A program made the position numbers and the translations under genes. A stretch of DNA of 61,605 nt from Mnemiopsis leidyi (taxonomy: Eukaryota > Ctenophora > Tentaculata > Lobata > Bolinopsidae): positions 79,012 to 140,616 of the forward strand of contig JH154832.1 in NCBI GenBank assembly GCA_000226015.1, given 5' to 3'. Positions 35,283 to 48,270 of this stretch are shown here, one piece after another (the first letter of the stretch is position 1; the number at the start of each line of letters is the position of its first letter). The notes beneath the pieces were generated by a model. That model searched no databases and was not told the DNA's origin. It saw only the letters and a list, made by a program, of their open reading frames with translations.

Positions 35283-38200
35283 TGGCTCCTGAGTAGAAAC
35301 TGAAATGGTCAGAAATCCTTGGTTAAGCAACCCCTTTTGTTACCAGGAAATAGTATTTTCCTGTCCCACATATAATATCATCTCTCTGAAGGCATGTATT
35401 AACTACAGTTCTAGAATCCTTCTTAAACCTAGCTACATGGTGGAATGGGTCATTTTCGTTATTCATGATGAGCTGTCTAGATATTCTGTGCCTATCGATT
35501 TATAATTTTGTCATGATTTAACAATCTATAGTCAAAACAATTGATAACTGTTAAGTAAAAGTAGTAGTGTTTTAAACAAATATGCTGCCAGATTTAGGGC
35601 AATTTATCTATACTTTTGATTAAACAAAGAAATGGAAATAACAAAAAAAGTAACGATAGAATGTAGAAAGTACGATCTTTTATAATTAATGGGATAATTG
35701 TGACTAACAATAAATAAGTTGCGAGTCCACAGGGAAGAGAGCTGTTCAGTTGAGTAGAATTATTGGTTGGTCAAGGTAGACAGTATTTGATTAAAATTTT
35801 GCATTGAGTAAATTGCAGGAGAAAACAAATTCATGTGATAAAATCAAGACCAATTAAATATTGAGGTACAGACTACAGGTTTAATATTATATGGCACAAA
35901 TGAGCGAAACTCGTAATTGACAATAATGTAAGATTCGGCGCTAAATTTCTCGGCTCAAATTAACGTATGGTGGGTCTAAAGCGGGTGACACTTAGGCTTA
36001 AGTGCTCGTACGAGTATACCAGGAGAATTGTCGGCCAGGAATCCAAATATATAGAGCAGATGATCAAACAGTGACACGAGAGTTTGAGAACACGGAAGTC
36101 CTGAAGTTGGTGCAAAAACAAATCGAATCAAACTTTTACGAGATATCTATAGGGATTAGGGGGCTACTAGAAAATTGTAGCACGAATCGCAATGCAAAGC
36201 TGCCATTAGTTTTATCGATCAAAAAATATCCCAACATGTAGTATTTAATGATGTTTCTGAGAAATGTGGCCCATTTTGATAATCTATTTCGGGAACATCA
36301 ATTTTGTCCAAAAAATTTTTCGTGAACACCTTTGATACGACATAAATGTCAAATTCAAGTCCTATAAGTTCATTTACCTCTTATCGTGACCAGCCTTATA
36401 CGTTTTTCATAGACCAATTTTGAATTAATAGCCTACATATGTATATTCGCTCTTTGTTGTCCTGATAATAATATTTACTGCTAAGATCATATTTTGCTCG
36501 CAAGTAGAGAAATAGTACAAAGTGTGGCCATTGCCCAAGAGCAAAACGGGACAGTTCGACCAAAATCAGATAGTTATACACAAGAGCAGACAGTAACCCT
36601 AAACGAATAAGAATAAAAGTTGTTTCCAAATTTTAAAATGGTAAAGCACGTTAAAAGTTATATAACGTCATCAGTGTGAGCTTTGTAATTAAATCTTCGT
36701 GATAAAAAACTTTCTGATTAAGTTACTCCGGGGCTAAAACGATCTGAAGTTTGTGCTCTTCTTTTGTCGCTGATTTTGGTCGTTTGAAAATTTGTAAAAA
36801 TCATATTTTTCACAGATGACACCATCATTTGGAATTTTATGCACATCTGCATTTTGCATATTGTTGGATTGCCATCGTCCACACTCCACACATACAGGAT
36901 AATGTTGACAATTCAGGGTTTAATTGAATTCTGGGTTTAAAACAACGTCCTGATTCTCCGACCTCCAAGGAAAATTGCACTTCAATCTGAGTCCTTAGTT
37001 TTCTCCTCTCAAAAAGTTATAATGTTCATAATTTTGATGAAAGTTACGAGATCCTTGAGGCTCAAACTATTCAGGGGATTCAAAATATTTCTCGACAAAT
37101 ATGTCGGTTAAAAGCTGCTGAACCATTTTCATCAAAACCCTAGGTTTTTGATATGGTCTATAGTCATCTATAGGTTATCGATCACACATTTGGGACGAAT
37201 GATGATATTGCATAAAATTGAGGTCTGATAAATCCTGGATTTAAGTTGACTTTCTGAATCTATAACCCCGAGGAAAGAAGGAAGTTACTAAGTTAGTCCT
37301 TCAGTTTTATTTTATTTGGTCAGATCTTACTCCTACCTCGTAGTAGTGTGTCGTCACTCAACTTTTCAATGCTGCTAAACCAGTGATTGGCTGTAAAGCT
37401 GCGATATGATACACAACGATATCAGCGAGGGCCTAGAGAGCCTGAGTAGCTGGTTTTATTCCAACTCTCGGGGATGGGAGAAAGTTTTTATCCAAAATCA
37501 ATGCTTTTTTGGCGGAAAACTTTCAGGTATCAAACTAACAGGTATCAATCTACTCCAGTACATTGAAAAAACAATCACATCAGCCAAACGTAAACAATTG
37601 GAAGACACCAACGCACCTCACGAAATATTGCTCGTTTTGTGAACTGTAATTTAAGAATTAAGGTCCGTGAAATGTGCTTAACACACAACGAATTGTTATA
37701 AGGTAGTGTACTTAAGAGCTCCTTGATAAGCACAAACGTCAGATGACCCGCCTATATAAGCCTCTGTTTGAATTTATGACCATAACCCAGGTCTCCCCGA
37801 TCGGTGAAATGTTCGAAAAATCGACTTACTTCGGGTAGCTCAATCCTCAGTTGTCAGTAACCTCCTCTATAGTCTAGCAGTTAGTTGTCAGGTACCAAGG
37901 TATTTAGTAGTGAAGTAACTTTCACTCATTTATAGCGAGCAAGGTAGCCTGATAACTGATTGCACCTTAACTCCTTAACTAACAGCTTATAAACGGGAGC
38001 TCTTCACTATTCAAGTTACTTGAAATTTTCTATCAGATAGCGTGTCTGTGTATTTCATAGCTCAGGTACTCACCAGTCAGCCAACTTTTACCTTGGACGG
38101 AACTTAATTTGTTTGGGATAGAACTGCGAACCTAGAAGTGTGCCTCTATTAAACCGGAGCTGTATCGGATAGTCAGATACAGTCTGTCAGTCTGGTAGCT

Positions 38201-40716
38201 GGCCTACCTGACGCAGCCGGGATTCGAACAACTGCACGGCCGACAATAGTCTAATGAGGGATTAAGTGCCCCTTACTCATAAGCTAGCCCAGATCTCCTG
38301 GTATACGATTTTCCGTGATGCATCGACGTTAGTTTTTGGAGCATTTATTCAATTTTGGTTCAGTATCAATGAATCCGATGGTGTGCACGACATTGCATTG
38401 ACCTCCTCTCTTTTAATGCGACTCCTCAGCTCTGTGATTGCTTAAGTTTGTAGTTGTAGTTGAACAGCTTGGAAGAGTTTTATTATGAGTTTATTATACT
38501 TATAGTGCTAAGTCGGTGGAAAACAATGAGTAAATTTAGTTTCACCCAGTAACAGCATAGCCTAAAGTATCGGTTAAATTAACTTCACGGAAAACAGTTA
38601 CAGTAATATCCTCGATAAAAGTAACAGCTGTGGCAAGCAACAGAACATCCGATAAACCGTCGTGCAGAAAAAAATGCTGAACAGTGAACACTACAGCGGG
38701 AAATTACAGCAGAGAACACCAAGTATAATGACTAGGCTCACTACGGTGTCGGTAGATAGGATGGAAATTGCATACTACACATTACACTCAAACACATATT
38801 TTGTAAAGGAGTCTGTATATAGGCATGAAGGACGAGAAATTCACGGATCGGAGCGTAAGGAGTCTCGCGTGAACAGCAATGTCTTGCTCTCCAGTATCAC
38901 ACTCTAAAAACAAAGTCTAAGGATCATTTCCGTACGGGTGACCGGACCGTTCGACGTTTCCAATCATCTCTTCGGTTTCTTGCCGCGTGATCTAGCCTCA
39001 GCCAATCGTTTGGTTCAGCTGATTGAGAATCTTTAGTAACACTAATTGTGATCTGCCTTAATTTTAATTCAGAAATTGGTATAGTAAATAAAATAGACAA
39101 AAAGTGCACTGTATATGATGTGCTACTTTGAATTTTCCTAATTAAGGAACCATCTTAAATTCAGGATCAGTCGATACCATTACCTACCAACGACAAATCT
39201 GGATAGACCTAAAAATAGTTCTGATATGAAAAGCAAATCAAATTGAGAAATTGTGATTGCCTAACCTTGATCGCTTTAAATATTAGATCTACTTTGTATT
39301 GTACCGAGAACGGCCTATTGAAAAATCTCACGGTATTTGAGAAACTCTAAGTAAATCGAATTGCCAATTAGGTACTGTGTTGAGACTTGAGATAATAGGC
39401 GGGATGCTTAAATAATGCTTTATATATAATCTGAGATCTATTGCCAAGTAGAAAGATAAAACAAGTTGAAAGATAAGAATGTATTATTTTTGCCAAATTT
39501 CGATTCTCGTATCATGCTTTAGGCTTATAAAAACTAAAGAGTACGAGTTTTAAAGTTTTCAATTTTTATGCCGGTACAATGTTGCAAAAGTCACCAAATC
39601 GTGTTCATGACTACAAATGTATTTAGTTGGATGTACGTGCCCAAAATTATAACTCATACACAATACAAGCTTAGCAAATCTGACTCGGAATTAATAAACA
39701 AGCTTAATTGCCGCCATCTCTATCTAGATGGTATAGTCACTACCCGTGGTCAATTTCCATCTTAAAATGTCTTGTTTGTTTGTTGTTCTTGTACCTCATC
39801 GTCCAAGTTTGATATGAAAACTCGAGGGGCTTTTATGAATTTGTTACTAAGAACTTAATAATAAGAGAGTGAGGGGAGCTAGAAAGCACGGCAGACTGAA
39901 CAAGTGAAGATGAACGAAATTGCAGTAAACATAGAATTCACTTTGAAACTTTGTGAATGAGCGCAGATCGAATTCCGCAAGTCAAGTAACTTGATATTGC
40001 ATGAGATGAATTTAAACCGGCGCTTAAATCAGTTTATAGATAGAAATCACATGGAGTGGTTTTCAAAAATGACCTTTTCTCTCAATGCAGTCCGTACTGG
40101 CATGTGTCTCTAAATGAAAATCATAGATGTCTTACAATTATTAACCAATTAAATGAAACATGATCAAATGATGTGAAATAATTGCGGACAATAACCGCAA
40201 ATCATTCCTCCTGATTTATTGTTAAGATGACGGAAATTCGTCTTAAAAATGCCGTGCGGCCTAAAGTCCACTAGCCCCGTATTGACCTAGAAGAAAAGAT
40301 TAATGCGTTTAAGTTTTTGCAAACCATCGAGTTATCGTGAAACAAAATTAAACGCTAGAACATAATAATTAATAATGTTGTAGAAATATAGAAATTCAGA
40401 CTAAATTCCGACTAAATCTTGAATTGAGATGATTTAAAGTCACAAAAATAATTAAAAATTACTTTTTGGTTTCATTTGAAAACACATATGATTTCAATTT
40501 CATAAAATTTTGTAAAAATGTTCAGCGTCTTGCCTTTTGCGTCTGTAGTTAGGCTGTCGCATTTCAGCGTATCACTTTTACTGTTGTAGTCCCACTCCAT
40601 ATTTAGAATAAATTCGGTAAACGATAACGCTAAGAACTAACTTTCTGTCTTAATTCTTTTACGACCTGCACTGAGATTATGAAATACACATTTTCCCCTA
40701 ATAATGCCAGCCCTCT
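35283..40716. other. Intergenic region between zinc transporters A and B
   Basis: 5.4 kb with only short ORFs. Two plus-strand ORFs, 36002-36241 (79 codons) and 37406-37642 (78 codons), have plausible composition but no family I recognise, and no convincing neighbouring exons. One tRNA-like element is described separately (38195-38290). Confidence 0.45.
38195..38290 (-). repeat. tRNA-like (SINE head) element
   Basis: The minus strand has GTTCGAATCCC, a match to the pol III B box (38219-38229), and about 50 bp before it GGCTAGCTTATGAGTAAGG, a rough A box. The cloverleaf cannot be closed, so it is not a working tRNA; a tRNA-derived SINE head is likely. Its downstream body differs from that of the SINE at 44543. 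Confidence 0.35.
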
Positions 40717-43260
40717 TTAGTCCATTATTGCCAGTTGGTCACTGTAGTTGTGAAGTACCGTGGAGATGCCGATTATCAGTAGTCCTAACCCGATGAACAG
40801 CGTCTGCAGGTCATTTTGAATTTAGTGACATTTTAATATAATCTATATTGGTTACATAGATTGTTGAGACGTGTCATCAATTCGAAGCAAGTATGTTTGT
40901 CAGAAAATAAATAGAGTATATCCAAATCTTTTATAATACCTTAAGTTTAAGGTCTTTTCCGTCTCTGATTTCGTCACAAATCATTTCGACGAATGTAATG
41001 TACAGGAAAAATCCTGTGCTAAGACCTTGTATTAAACCTGCAAATGAATTTGTCAATTTAAACACTATTAAAATTAAAGAAGATGTATCGTTTCTTGTCA
41101 CTTTGACTTGCCCTCAATGGACTTGCGGCTCGCCATGTTTTATAGAGATTCTTAAAAACTTGGTCGATCTACAAATTAAGCTAATCTAAGGTATTAGCCT
41201 TAAAATTGACCAAGCTCGCACAAAATGTAACTAAGTTCTTGTAAAATTTAGAGTAGTCCTTCATCCTCAAGACGATAATACAGTTTGAATCCCTTTTTAT
41301 CAAGTAATCTCAGAATGAGTAATTCACCTGGGCAAAGTTTCTTCGATTGTGCCTGACCATGTTCCTACCTATACAGAACTCTGAACTCGTATATACCTGA
41401 TACCAAGGATATAGTAGAGCGAGATGCGGCGATGCTAAGGGCTTCTAAAAGTCCCATAGCAAGTGCAATACCTAGCGGTGTGCCCATACAAAACGTTCCT
41501 AAACTCAGCAAGATGCCCCTGCAAGTGTTGGTATGGAATCAAAAACAGTATATATATGTGATATATTATGTGATTTTTTGCGTCTGACTGTTTCACTGAA
41601 TGATTAGAATATATATATTATATATATATATATACCCTCGATTTCTTCTCTGATGTTCGATTGGCGAACTTCTTAAAACTAATTCTATAAGGCAACATTA
41701 AGAGTCAAAGCGCTTACTTAAGTCCTTACGACTTACTTCAGTTTGAGCCCCGTGTCAATCAGTCTGCTTCCCAAAGCGAAAGCTACGACACATTTGTGAA
41801 TGAGAATAGCTCCAGCTAGCTGGAGGAAGGTTCTACTCGACGATTCAATTCCTATTGCGAGTCCTTCAAATATTGAGTGGACTAGTAGAGCAAAGATCAG
41901 GACTCCAACGCTTTTCTTCTGACAATTGGGTTCAGTTGACGCATGTGTTTTAACTGAGCTTGAAGAATTTTTGACATCTTCATATTTGAGGGACAGTATC
42001 AGTTTAACTTACTTTGGATTGCCCAGACTTCACTTCATTTGGCGATTGTGCCCTTTTTTGTTGTGAAGCCTCCTCCACAGTCCCTGGTAATAGTAAAGAT
42101 CAACGAAAATTATCTTGACTCATAAGTAGCTAAGAGTGATGAGATCACAAAAGCTTAATAAATTAGTTCGGTTGCGGTTACAATTATACTTGACAGGAGG
42201 GGTTGGTTCGCCAGCGAAACCTAGGTTGATTGTTTAATTGCACATGCTTTCTGTAGCTTTTAAACCGTCTTATATATGTGTTTCCCGATAAAATAATGGA
42301 GGCTTTAGCTTTCTTATTGGAGCAAGTCCTTGAAAGACCGGCAGTGTATTTGTAACTCTTTCATAACGATTGTGTTTTACCATTCGCATATGATGCCGCA
42401 GTGTCTTTGTCGCTGTGAATGTTCTGTAGTACAACATTTTCACCGGTCTTCGACTGAAATGAAACTTTAAGCAGGAAATAAGTAGGAGGCCTTTTGTCCA
42501 AACGCTATATGGTGTCACAGTAGATAGATTACTCATTTCATTTTCGATAGAGATTAATTAAGGTTAGTTCTACGCAGTTGATAACAATTTAACCAAGAAA
42601 CATGAGTCCAAATTCAATTAATAATCTGCTTCCAACAATTAATTATTTTATAGATACAGAACTTACTATCAAAATAAATCGCTGATCAGTAATTGTACCT
42701 GAACTTCGTTGTTGTGCATCCCGTGTACCACACTTTCAACCAGGAGTATGATCAAGAACCCAGCACATTGCAAAATTTCCGATATCGGCAGGGACTTTAG
42801 GAACTTGCTGTCTGTGTTGTCCCGCCACTGGTTTATTTCTATTGCCACCTATAAGCAAAAGCATACTGTAAATTAGATGTATCAGTATTATTTATCAGTA
42901 TTATCATGTACTCATGTATCAGTTTTATCATGTATCAGTAGTATTTTTGGGCTTTTGGCGATATTTTCAAAATATCCTTGCAGATAAGTTGCAGCAATGT
43001 AAACATTGCACACCTTTTATTCCATTTACCTCTGGTATTAAATGCAAAAAGCATGTTCCAAAGAAAACTCCGCCCCCGAAGCAATTAGCAATCTTGGTAA
43101 ATCTCTCGGCGTTTTTCAACTTTGACGCTTTGATCGGCGTGAGTCCGATGAGAAATGGAAGTAAAAACATGACGACAATGCCGCCACATTTCGCTCCTAT
43201 AGAGGAACGGGACTCTGTAGTCACGTCTGACCGTAATTGTCCGGAAGAAAACCACCCCAT
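40717..43260 (-). CDS. ZIP zinc transporter B (SLC39A1/2/3 type)
   Basis: Eight coding exons join in phase to 327 aa, the usual length for this group: 43260-43030, 42848-42699, 42423-42381, 42083-42013, 41918-41737, 41518-41397, 41037-40940, 40803-40717. TM1 is at 25-45 (GGIVVMFLLPFLIGL), TM2 at 57-76 with CFGGGVFFGTCFLHLIPE, TM3 near 103-121. Exons 3 and 4 encode the variable cytosolic loop. TM4 has HSIFEGLAIG (His179), TM5 HKCVVAFALG (His206), both needed for zinc binding in the family. TM8 is TLFIGLGLLIIGIST. The ATG follows directly after an acceptor-like CTGTAG, so a 5' untranslated exon probably lies upstream. Closest relative in the window is gene C, with almost identical exon sizes; gene A is more distant. 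Same strand as A and C, indicating tandem duplication. Confidence 0.94.
41606..41633. repeat. (TA)n microsatellite
   Basis: Alternating AT run in the intron between exons 5 and 6 of zinc transporter B. Confidence 0.9.
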
Positions 43261-43479
43261 CTACAGGTAAATTTAATTTGTAAGCATTTAGGTAAAATTT
43301 GGATTAATTAAGCAATCATGTTTGTTGGGGGGTTAATAGACAAAAATAGATACGAGTAGTTTTAGAAGCTTTCCATGCATATGTGCTTATTTAAATAGGA
43401 CTATGAGGTGGGGTGGTGACAGTGCCTGTGCGTGTGAGGGTGATGGAACAAGAGGTATGAACTGTTAACGGTGTGGATA

Positions 43480-44230
43480 AAGCAATTATAACAAATCAAA
43501 AAAATTGAGAAGTTTTCTCTTTTAAGGAAAATCAGAAGGAGGTACTAGAAGGAGTGTGTTTGAGGGTTGCACTATTGCAGTAATTTTAGAAAGAATGAGA
43601 TGTAAGAGTGAACTACATTTGGGAGTTATTGAGTCTGTGACAGCGTTCGTGTTCCTTCATGTGGTGGATGACTTGATGAGGGGTCTGTAGGTAGAGTTGC
43701 TGGCGAAGCAGAAGATCTCCTAGATGGAGTGGGGAGTCAGGTCAGGAGTAGGAAAAGTGTTCGTCTTTGTGAGAAGGTTCCGAAGAGTAGTGGAAGATAA
43801 GTGTGTCACTTTGATGTCGTTTTGTCCAAGGATTTTCTTCATGGGTTTGGAAAGGGAGGAATGGTAGGAAAGGGGGATTGAGAGGTAGTAGTTGGAAGTT
43901 TGTCTGTTGAAAGTCTGTCATATTGGGGGGGGGGGGGGGTGAGGGGTTGGGATTGAGAAATCTACGTCAAACTTCTTCCACGATAGCGGTGATCCGTTGT
44001 TGAGGGAAGCCGTTAAGGTGGCAGGTCAGACCGTCTGAAGTTCTGAGGCAAAGTGTTGAGGGGAGCAGATGTTGTAGTTACGGTGTGACAGGGGGTAATT
44101 GGTGTAGAGATTGGTATGGGTAGGTTTCCTGTAGATGGAAATGTACTTATTAGGATTGATGAGGACGGCGAGGAATAGTAACTCAGAGAAACAGGACTTC
44201 AAATGGAGGTTTGGCGGGCAACCCGGAATA
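43480..44230 (-). pseudogene. Penelope-like retroelement fragment
   Basis: Read on the minus strand from about 44150 the sequence gives ISIYRKPTHTNLYTNY, the conserved block found near the end of the reverse transcriptase in Penelope-like elements. After a G-run (43924-43941) it continues LSKPMKKILGQNDIKVTHLS and TLRNLLTKTNTFP, then in another frame LYLQTPHQVIHHMKEHERCH, which looks like the GIY-YIG endonuclease end. Stops and frame changes show it is dead, and the polymerase core is missing. A related LINE class cannot be excluded. Confidence 0.6.
43924..43941. repeat. Poly(G) run
   Basis: About 17 consecutive G inside the Penelope-like fragment, followed by GAGGGG; likely a slippage site. 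Confidence 0.9.
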
Positions 44231-44542
44231 TCGACAACTGTAAAATGAAATAAATCTTTATGATTAGGTATAATTATGACTATGTATAATTACATAAGTT
44301 AAGAGTTCCCGTGAAATGGCCAAAGTCTTATCTTGTGATACGTTGACATCTACCTACTTAGCTATTCAAATTTGAAACAGGCCTACCAAGTCTTTAAGCG
44401 CTAGTCTTCAAAATGTCTGGCTAACAAAACCAAATTAAAATCCATGAAAAACTGTGAAATAGTTCAAAATTTGTTTATTTATTAGTTGCGCTTATTGTCC
44501 TGCTGCGTATGAATACGGTTATTTAAACATCTTCGATAAAAT

Positions 44543-44900
44543 GGCTCAGTGGCGCAGTCGGTTAAATCGTCTACCTGCTAATCGAAAGGTTAGCAGTTCG
44601 ATTCCCAACTGCGGCACTGGCCATGGGGTGAGCATCGTTGATGCTCAGCTAAGGATTCCGTTGGATCTATGCAGCCCCACGGTCCACTCAGCCAAATGCT
44701 CGAGAAATCGGGTGTGAGGGTTAAATGAGTAGCTGCCCATTGCAGCGAAGTCTCGGGCGATAAAAGTATGGTACACACTACCTTAACTGTCACTGGCGTG
44801 TATGTATAATTGTACATTCGGCCTCCTGTAATTGGCCGTTACACTTGTGTAACATGTGGCTGTTGGAGTGTCCGAATTAAAATAAGTATAAGATAAAAAA
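44543..44900 (+). mobile_element. tRNA-derived SINE
   Basis: The head (44543-44615) has a perfect A box TGGCGCAGTCGG and B box GTTCGATTCC at normal spacing, so RNA polymerase III could start here. The anticodon arm does not pair, so it is not a functional tRNA. The body (44616-44830) contains GGTCCACTCAGCC and GAGGGTTAAATGAG, which recur at 17821-17918 and in part at 12779-12856, pointing to a shared conserved body domain. The 3' end is AT-rich (ATAAGATAAAAAAATC). No target duplication was identified. Confidence 0.7.
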
Positions 44901-45662
44901 ATCAGGGTCAGGATAATGCAGGTTCTAGGGCCGAAGGATACCAATGAAACTTTATTTGTATTACAGGATCCGTGTCGAATAATAAAATTAACAGTGAAGG
45001 TGGACCCTTTGGTGCACGTAAGCAATAAGCAATGACGATTGAGTATTGAGTTAGGATCAGTTGGTCCGCTTTCCCGGCTAAACCTTATGTATAGAAAAAT
45101 AACAGCCGAACGGCAAGCTTTTGTGGCACATGTGCGGCCGTGCGGGTATACAAATCTGTAAACCGTCCAAAAGGCGGGCTTCTTTCTAGTAGATATAAGC
45201 TATCTAATTTTAAAACGTTTCAAAGGTGAACCTTAAATGAAACTTAAAAAACTGCAATCCACAGCAATCTCCAATCTAAACGAATCTAATGAGCTTCTGA
45301 TCTAAAGGTCAAAGTATGTCCACGTGGGATTTTACTCAATCCTGATCATATGGCAGAGGTGATAACCTTGATTTAATTTAATCTGTGTTTAACAATCTCA
45401 CATGGGTAATCGATTACCAAAATTTGCCAGAAGAAAAGGTGAATGAAAATTTAATGAGATCAAATTGTACTTACCAATACCATGTTTACAATTGACGTAC
45501 CGTAATTTCAAAACTAAACACCAAAACAGTCCACTTCTAATTATACACAATGCCTTGTCCTTTCGGGGGCTCTTTTTCCGTGTTTAATTTCATCACTTTT
45601 TGTCGAGTAAAATTATTCATACATCATACACCGTAGGTTCGAGATACGATAAATGTAACATT

Positions 45663-45776
45663 ACGGTGCACAGTGCTGAGTGCACAATACACAATACACA
45701 GTACACAGAACGCAGTGCACAGTGCATAGTACACATTGAACAGTACACATTAAACAGTACACCTTGAACAGCACAA
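45663..45776. repeat. Degenerate CACAGTGCA/CAGTACACA tandem repeat
   Basis: About a dozen imperfect 10-17-bp units built from GTGCACAGT and AGTACACA. The minus strand translates to Cys/Thr/Val-rich repeats, which is a by-product, not a gene. Confidence 0.75.
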
Positions 45777-46418
45777 AACTACAATATACCCGAAAGTAAA
45801 TTCGTTCTTTATTTTGGCATTTAGCCAACAAATAATTAGTGAAGTGAACTGTAGCAATACACTCTTTTACCATTCAATCAGCTTGAAAAATTTTAAGCTT
45901 GCGTCGTAGTCTAAGTAGTAACTATATAAGTGTGATTTGAATCTGTCAAACTTTTTAGAAAACGAAACATTTTTTGATATAACGGCATTTTAGAGATATT
46001 TTTTGGTAGATTCCATTTCATTACTGCTGGGATGATTCTGGGTTTTCTCGCTTTTTCTTTCAGTAACTAGTAAGTTGCAAATGGTTATTTCGCGTTCTTA
46101 TTCGACGTCGGCGCGTACCATGCTAAATTTTTGATGAACAGGAATTAACCGGAATGAATTTAACAGGTTAACAGGAATTACAAATTATGGTCAAATTACA
46201 AGTTTAATGTCTGACTCAACATAAAACTAAAAGACAGAAGTGAAAAAAGAAGAAAATAAAATACAACCCGAACAACCCCTGGTGTTTGAGGAATGTCCTT
46301 GAATATCATAAGAAAAAAAAACCAACGCAAAGGCTGACCCAAATCATTGTTTGATAAAACCCTTCTCTCAAAAATTATAAAAATAAAGCTACCAAGATCC
46401 CTTATAGTCACTGAATTT

Positions 46419-46690
46419 TCAAAAAATAGACCCAATGTCCTTTTCCAGTAGGTTCCTCGTGGCGGGAAGAAGTTGTTGCCTCAGGTCATCATAGAGGGGA
46501 CATGTGAGGAGCACGTGTCTCTCGTCCTCTATGATTGGTTCGGAGAGAGGGAGTTCCAGAAGTAGTTCCAGAGTGGCCTCGTCCTCTGTGCAGCAGTGCT
46601 TGCATACCCTGTTAGATGGTTTGAGTCGGTTGACACCATATCTGCCAGTCTCCACATTAAGGTTGTGTGAGCTAGATCGTATGAACATAA
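46419..46690 (-). pseudogene. LINE (non-LTR retrotransposon) C-terminal fragment
   Basis: The 89-codon minus-strand frame reads SSHNLNVETGRYGVNRLKPSNR, a Cys/His knuckle-like VCKHCCTEDEATLELL, and EDERHVLLTCPLYDDLRQQL. This is the usual end of LINE reverse transcriptase ORFs (xxHNLxxExGRY, then CxxC and EDExHxLxxCPxYxxxR). The polymerase domain is absent, cut off near the gap at 46771. CR1/RTE-like clades are likeliest. Confidence 0.7.
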
Positions 46691-46696
46691 AATAGG

Positions 46697-46856
46697 CCCC
46701 AAAGCACGTACCTTTTTCCGACTTTGCACTCCATTGGAATCTTAAAAGCTAAGTTTAGGGCTCAATCTGANNNNNNNNNNAGGCCCCAAAGCACGACCTT
46801 TTTCCGACTTTGCACTCCATTGGAGTCTTAAAAGCTAAGTTTAGGGCTCAATCTGA
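46697..46856. other. Duplicated 74-bp flanks around a 10-N gap
   Basis: AGGCCCCAAAGCACG through GGGCTCAATCTGA occurs on both sides of the N run at 46771-46780 with only a few differences. Such mirrored flanks are what unmerged overlapping contigs or alleles leave behind. Confidence 0.85.
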
Positions 46857-47109
46857 GAAAATAGGTTCTTGTTCCTTTCCCGATCGTCAAGGCTCTGGGT
46901 TCATTGTTTAATTGAAGGTTTTTAGTCTTCCGCGTGTTCTTATTCTTCTCCAGTATCCATTTTTATCACCAGTGCCTCAAAGTAACTGACAAGTGACATA
47001 AAATTACATTGCTTGGCATTTTGTCCGTACACGGACGTGCTGTTACGATGTTTCGTCATCAAAGCAGTTGTAAATTTTAGATCAGATCTGGCCATTACGA
47101 GATCTCATG

Positions 47110-47420
47110 GGGTGACCGTCGTCCTGCCCCAGATCATCGTGCCCCAGAACATTGTGCCCCAAGGATTTTACCCCAGTGACGTCGTGCCCCACAACATCGT
47201 GTCCCACAACCTTGGGCCCTACTGACCCCTGCCCCAGTACACTATGCCTCAGGGATAATGCCCCAGTGTCATCATGGTCCACGACGTAGTGCCCCACAAC
47301 CTTGTGCCCCACTGGCATCCTGCCCCAGTATACACTATGCCCCAGGGATTATGCCCCAGTAACGTCGTGCCCCACAACATCTTGCCCCACAACCTCGGGC
47401 CCCACCAACCTCCTGCCTGT
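47110..47420. repeat. TGCCCCA-type minisatellite (left arm)
   Basis: Roughly 20 units of 14-18 bp with core GTGCCCCA(C/G)AACAT. Its inverted counterpart with core GGGGCACGATGTT is at 49030-49145. Confidence 0.85.
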
Positions 47421-47769
47421 TATGCTAGTCACATGATCAAAGTTCGTTCTCACGTGACACCGACACTTCCGTCGTTGGAATTCTACCGGTGGAAGTTTAC
47501 TAGATTCCAGGGCAACTCAACAACTTGACGGGGTAGCGTGAGAACTTGATTGGGTTCCCAATCAATTCATCTTGTTGAGTTTCAAGCGACAAGTTATGTG
47601 ATCTTTCAATCAAAAAAACCTTGGCGAAGAATAGCATAACTATTGTGAGGAAAGAGAATAGAAGGACAGTTGCTGAAGAAGAATTAAACAATTTTTAGAG
47701 CAATAGTGTGTCAGTACTATATAAACTTATTATCATTCAAATCTTATATCTGTTCAAATATCTCAAATG

Positions 47770-48270
47770 ATTCTAGGACACTTTACCGAAGCAGATTCTT
47801 GTCCGAAACCGAATTGTCAGTTTTCGGACAACAGTCCGCTTTGGACAACAGACTATTATGCGGACTCTCGTCCGAATTAGTGTTACAATTTCCGACTACT
47901 TTGTCAAATAGCTTTCAGTTTTCGGACAAAGGTCCACTTCAGACAACAGTCTCGTTACCGTCTCACGTGCCTGAAGTCCGAGCAGTCCCTCACTGACCTG
48001 AAGTAGCTAGACGTTGTCTGGCCTGCTGCCACGAACCAGCTCCGCCCCCGCGTAAAGCGACCATTCCCTGGTCACGTCACCTGACTTTATGCTTACATTA
48101 TACCAAACCATATAATGATAAACAATCAAAACGTGAGACATTTTCAGACAAGAGTCTAATTTGGTCAAGCGTTCATTTCGGATATGACAGTCCGCTTATT
48201 TCGGAACACGAATCGGACAACAGTCCGGTCCGTTTCGAACAAGAGTCCACCTTGGACAACAAATTCATCG
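47770..48270. repeat. GGACAACAGTCCG motif array (centre of the foldback element)
   Basis: At least eight irregularly spaced copies of CGGACAACAGTCC, TTGGACAACAG or CGGACTCTCGTCC, several being small palindromes (CGGAC..GTCCG). May be binding sites for a mobilising protein or just decayed repeats. Confidence 0.65.

Noticed and set aside
36002..36241. 79-codon plus-strand ORF between zinc transporters A and B
   Set aside because: Plausible composition but no recognisable family and no neighbouring exons; kept only as a note.
44543..44615. A tRNA gene (A and B boxes, anticodon-loop-like CTGCTAA)
   Set aside because: The anticodon arm and the acceptor stem do not pair, and a SINE-like body follows directly, so it was called a tRNA-derived SINE.
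45661..45873. Cys-rich minus-strand ORF
   Set aside because: It is the translation of a CACAGTGCA-type tandem repeat.
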